Shown one piece after another: positions 5,621 to 6,510 of a stretch of 6,510 nt of DNA (position 1 is its first letter; every line of letters begins with the position of its first letter). Both the position numbers and the translations under genes were made by a program. The notes beneath the pieces were generated by a model. The model was not told where the DNA came from, searched no databases, and worked only from the letters and a program-made list of their open reading frames with translations. Source of the stretch: Clostridia bacterium (GTDB lineage: Bacteria; Bacillota; Clostridia; Oscillospirales; Butyricicoccaceae); the NCBI GenBank assembly GCA_017547995.1, contig JAFYNW010000132.1:1-6510 (forward strand), given 5' to 3'.

Positions 5621-6013
5621 ATGAAGGCTATATTCAGAAATTTTCTAAAAGATCTGGCAATAATAACAGCTGTAACCATTCTTGTCGGGACTATGTCATA
5701 TAATTCCTATGACTACCCCTTATCCACTCACCTCGGGACAGGGCTGGCGTCAGCAGGGGCCTTTGTGTTTATATTTCTTGGTTTCCCGGGCGTAAAGGGC
5801 TTTATGAACAAGACCTGAATTGCCGATATCGCAGGGATAGGCGGTCCCGCATACGGCGAAACGACCCACGGCAGAAATTATAAAAACCGTGTGGAAATCG
5901 TCACAAAACGAACCTACTGTGGTGATACAATGCTGCAGCGGACGATAGATTTCCTGCTGCCGTTCATCTCGGGTACAGTATGTATGGTAATCGGAGTTTT
6001 TCTGATAAAATAA
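5621..6013 (+). pseudogene. Small three-helix membrane protein, interrupted by in-frame TGA (5816-5818)
   Basis: Not assigned to a family. From ATG 5621 the frame reads 65 residues (MKAIFRNFLKDLAIITAVTI to GVKGFMNKT), meets TGA at 5816-5818, then stays open for 64 more codons to TAA at 6011-6013. The joined product would be 130 residues: membrane helix 1 about 12-27 (LAIITAVTILVGTMSY), helix 2 about 39-56 (LGTGLASAGAFVFIFLGF), a polar loop rich in Lys/Arg (about 84-107), and helix 3 near the end (LLPFISGTVCMVIGVFLI). A terminal helix followed by Lys and a double stop suggests the second half is real coding sequence. A TM-TM-loop-TM layout is seen in some DUF3899-like proteins, but that is only a topology match. 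No good ribosome site precedes the ATG. Codon use (ATA, TTA, CTA, TCA, GGG) differs from hut and nadE. The TGA is probably a nonsense mutation or sequence error; recoding is less likely. Confidence 0.6.
5822..5857 (+). other. Stem-loop directly downstream of the in-frame TGA
   Basis: Starting four bases after the TGA, GCCG/CGGC (5822-5825 with 5854-5857), TAT/ATA (5827-5829 with 5851-5853), GC/GC (5831-5832 with 5849-5850) and GGGA/TCCC (5834-5837 with 5845-5848) form a 13-bp stem. It has three single-base bulges, all on the left side, and a 7-base loop (5838-5844). Position and size are roughly those of a bacterial SECIS element, which sits just 3' of a selenocysteine UGA. No redox motif surrounds the codon, so this may be chance. 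Confidence 0.4.
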
Positions 6014-6049
6014 TAATGAAAAAACACGGGTTCTTATTGAACTTCTCAG

Positions 6050-6085
6050 TTTTACTGCCGGAAGAGTATAGTTTTACGGCGGGAA
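6050..6085. repeat. Imperfect 14-base direct repeat upstream of the WG-repeat gene
   Basis: TTTTACTGCCGGAA (6050-6063) and TTTTACGGCGGGAA (6072-6085) match at 12 of 14 positions and lie 22 bases apart, about two helical turns. A possible -10 box TATAGT (6067-6072) falls between them without a good -35 at 17 bases. This could be a tandem regulator site for the following gene or a small local duplication. Confidence 0.3.
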
Positions 6086-6107
6086 TTCATGCAGACAAGG
6101 AGAAAAT

Positions 6108-6510
6108 ATGAAACGTATTATTGCATTTTTGTGCGCATTTATGATGCTCTTTTCCGTGTGCGCACAGGCAGCACAGCTTTCTACAAGTGTCGCTATCAAG
6201 CCTCAGTACCAGGCTGCAAGCGTATTTTCCGAAGGCTTCGCCGCTGTCAAGAAAAGCGGAAAATGGGGCTATATCAACGAAGAAGGTCAGGCAATCACAA
6301 AGTTTGTATATGACTATGCAGGCTCCTTCTCTGAAAGCAAGGCAATTGTCGGCAAAATCGTAAGCAAGAATACAGTCACAGAAAACAACAAGACAAGAAC
6401 AGCTTACGACGTTGAGCTTTATATCATCGATACAAAGGGTGTTGAGACACCTTTCGTCAAGGATGGGGCAACCTTTATCTGCAAGGATATGGACCTCAAG
6501 ACAGATAACT
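6108..6510 (+). CDS. Secreted WG-repeat protein, 3' end beyond window
   Basis: 134 codons are visible and the frame is open at the right edge. Residues 1-21 form a classical signal peptide: Lys2-Arg3, hydrophobic IIAFLCAFMMLFSVC, then AQA before the likely cut after Ala21, so the protein should be exported. Residues 40-83 hold one WG repeat: FSEGFAAVKKSGKWGYINEEG followed by ITKFVYDYAGSFSESKAIVG, the usual F-xEG-lA-V...GKWGYI(N/D)xxG pattern. More repeats usually follow in this family, so a much longer protein is likely. WG repeats are a structural beta-rich fold; the function and partner are unknown. The start is set by AAGGAG (6097-6102) five bases before ATG; the longer plus-strand frame from 6089 is out of phase and lacks these features. 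Whether it shares the 5492 promoter or has its own is unclear. Confidence 0.9.
   Translation, partial: MKRIIAFLCAFMMLFSVCAQAAQLSTSVAIKPQYQAASVFSEGFAAVKKSGKWGYINEEGQAITKFVYDYAGSFSESKAIVGKIVSKNTVTENNKTRTAYDVELYIIDTKGVETPFVKDGATFICKDMDLKTDN

Noticed and set aside
5816..5857. Firm call of a selenoprotein
   Set aside because: A stem-loop lies at a suitable distance, but no Cys/Sec redox motif, no recognised selenoprotein family and no sel genes are visible; kept only as a finding.
5930..6013. Separate 27-codon gene starting at ATG 5930 after the in-frame TGA
   Set aside because: No ribosome site, and the upstream codons in the same frame continue sensibly back to the TGA, so it reads better as the C-terminal part of the interrupted gene.
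6016..6111. 31-codon frame (MKKHGFLLNFSVLL...) whose TGA overlaps the ATG of the WG-repeat gene
   Set aside because: The ATGA overlap hints at coupling, but the frame has no ribosome site and no recognisable content, and the WG gene has its own AAGGAG. Probably chance.
6089..6313. 74-codon plus-strand frame starting before the WG-repeat gene
   Set aside because: Out of phase with the signal peptide and WG repeat; basic, low-quality translation without a ribosome site.

Overview
The window looks like a chromosomal segment of a Gram-positive bacterium, most likely a gut-type Clostridia (Oscillospirales/Ruminococcus-like is a guess). The reasons are strong AAGGAG/GGAGG ribosome binding sites, AT-rich spacers with sigma-A promoters that have extended -10 boxes, a large clostridial-style NadE, and a short mosaic palindromic repeat between genes. 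Nothing in the sequence fixes genus or species. There are no rRNA or tRNA genes, CRISPR arrays, transposases or phage genes.

Left part (minus strand, 1-2985): a histidine-degradation operon, hutH (histidine ammonia-lyase, complete) followed after 14 bases by hutU (urocanate hydratase, cut by the left edge just before its expected catalytic-cysteine region). Together they turn histidine into urocanate plus ammonia, then into imidazolone propionate. The operon has a good promoter and a leader of about 100 bases.

Middle (plus strand, 2980-5390): a divergent nadE-type NAD+ synthase gene whose promoter appears to share one palindromic -35 box with the hut promoter. A 10-bp inverted repeat lies just before the nadE ribosome binding site. 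The protein has a complete synthetase domain, but its N-terminal glutaminase domain is about 100 residues too short and lacks the stretch that carries the catalytic Lys and Cys. It is therefore probably ammonia-dependent or needs another nitrogen donor. A mosaic of TGAATTG copies and mini-hairpins separates it from a GNAT acetyltransferase gene, which ends in a clear intrinsic terminator.

Right part (plus strand, 5391-6510): a consensus promoter, a strongly structured 5' leader, then a small membrane-protein reading frame of 130 codons interrupted once by an in-frame TGA with a stem-loop directly after it. A secreted WG-repeat protein follows, cut by the right edge.

The points most worth a second look are the eroded glutaminase domain of NadE, the shared -35 box of the two divergent metabolic promoters, and the in-frame TGA with its adjacent stem-loop. 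I see no defence or other clearly new multi-gene system here.
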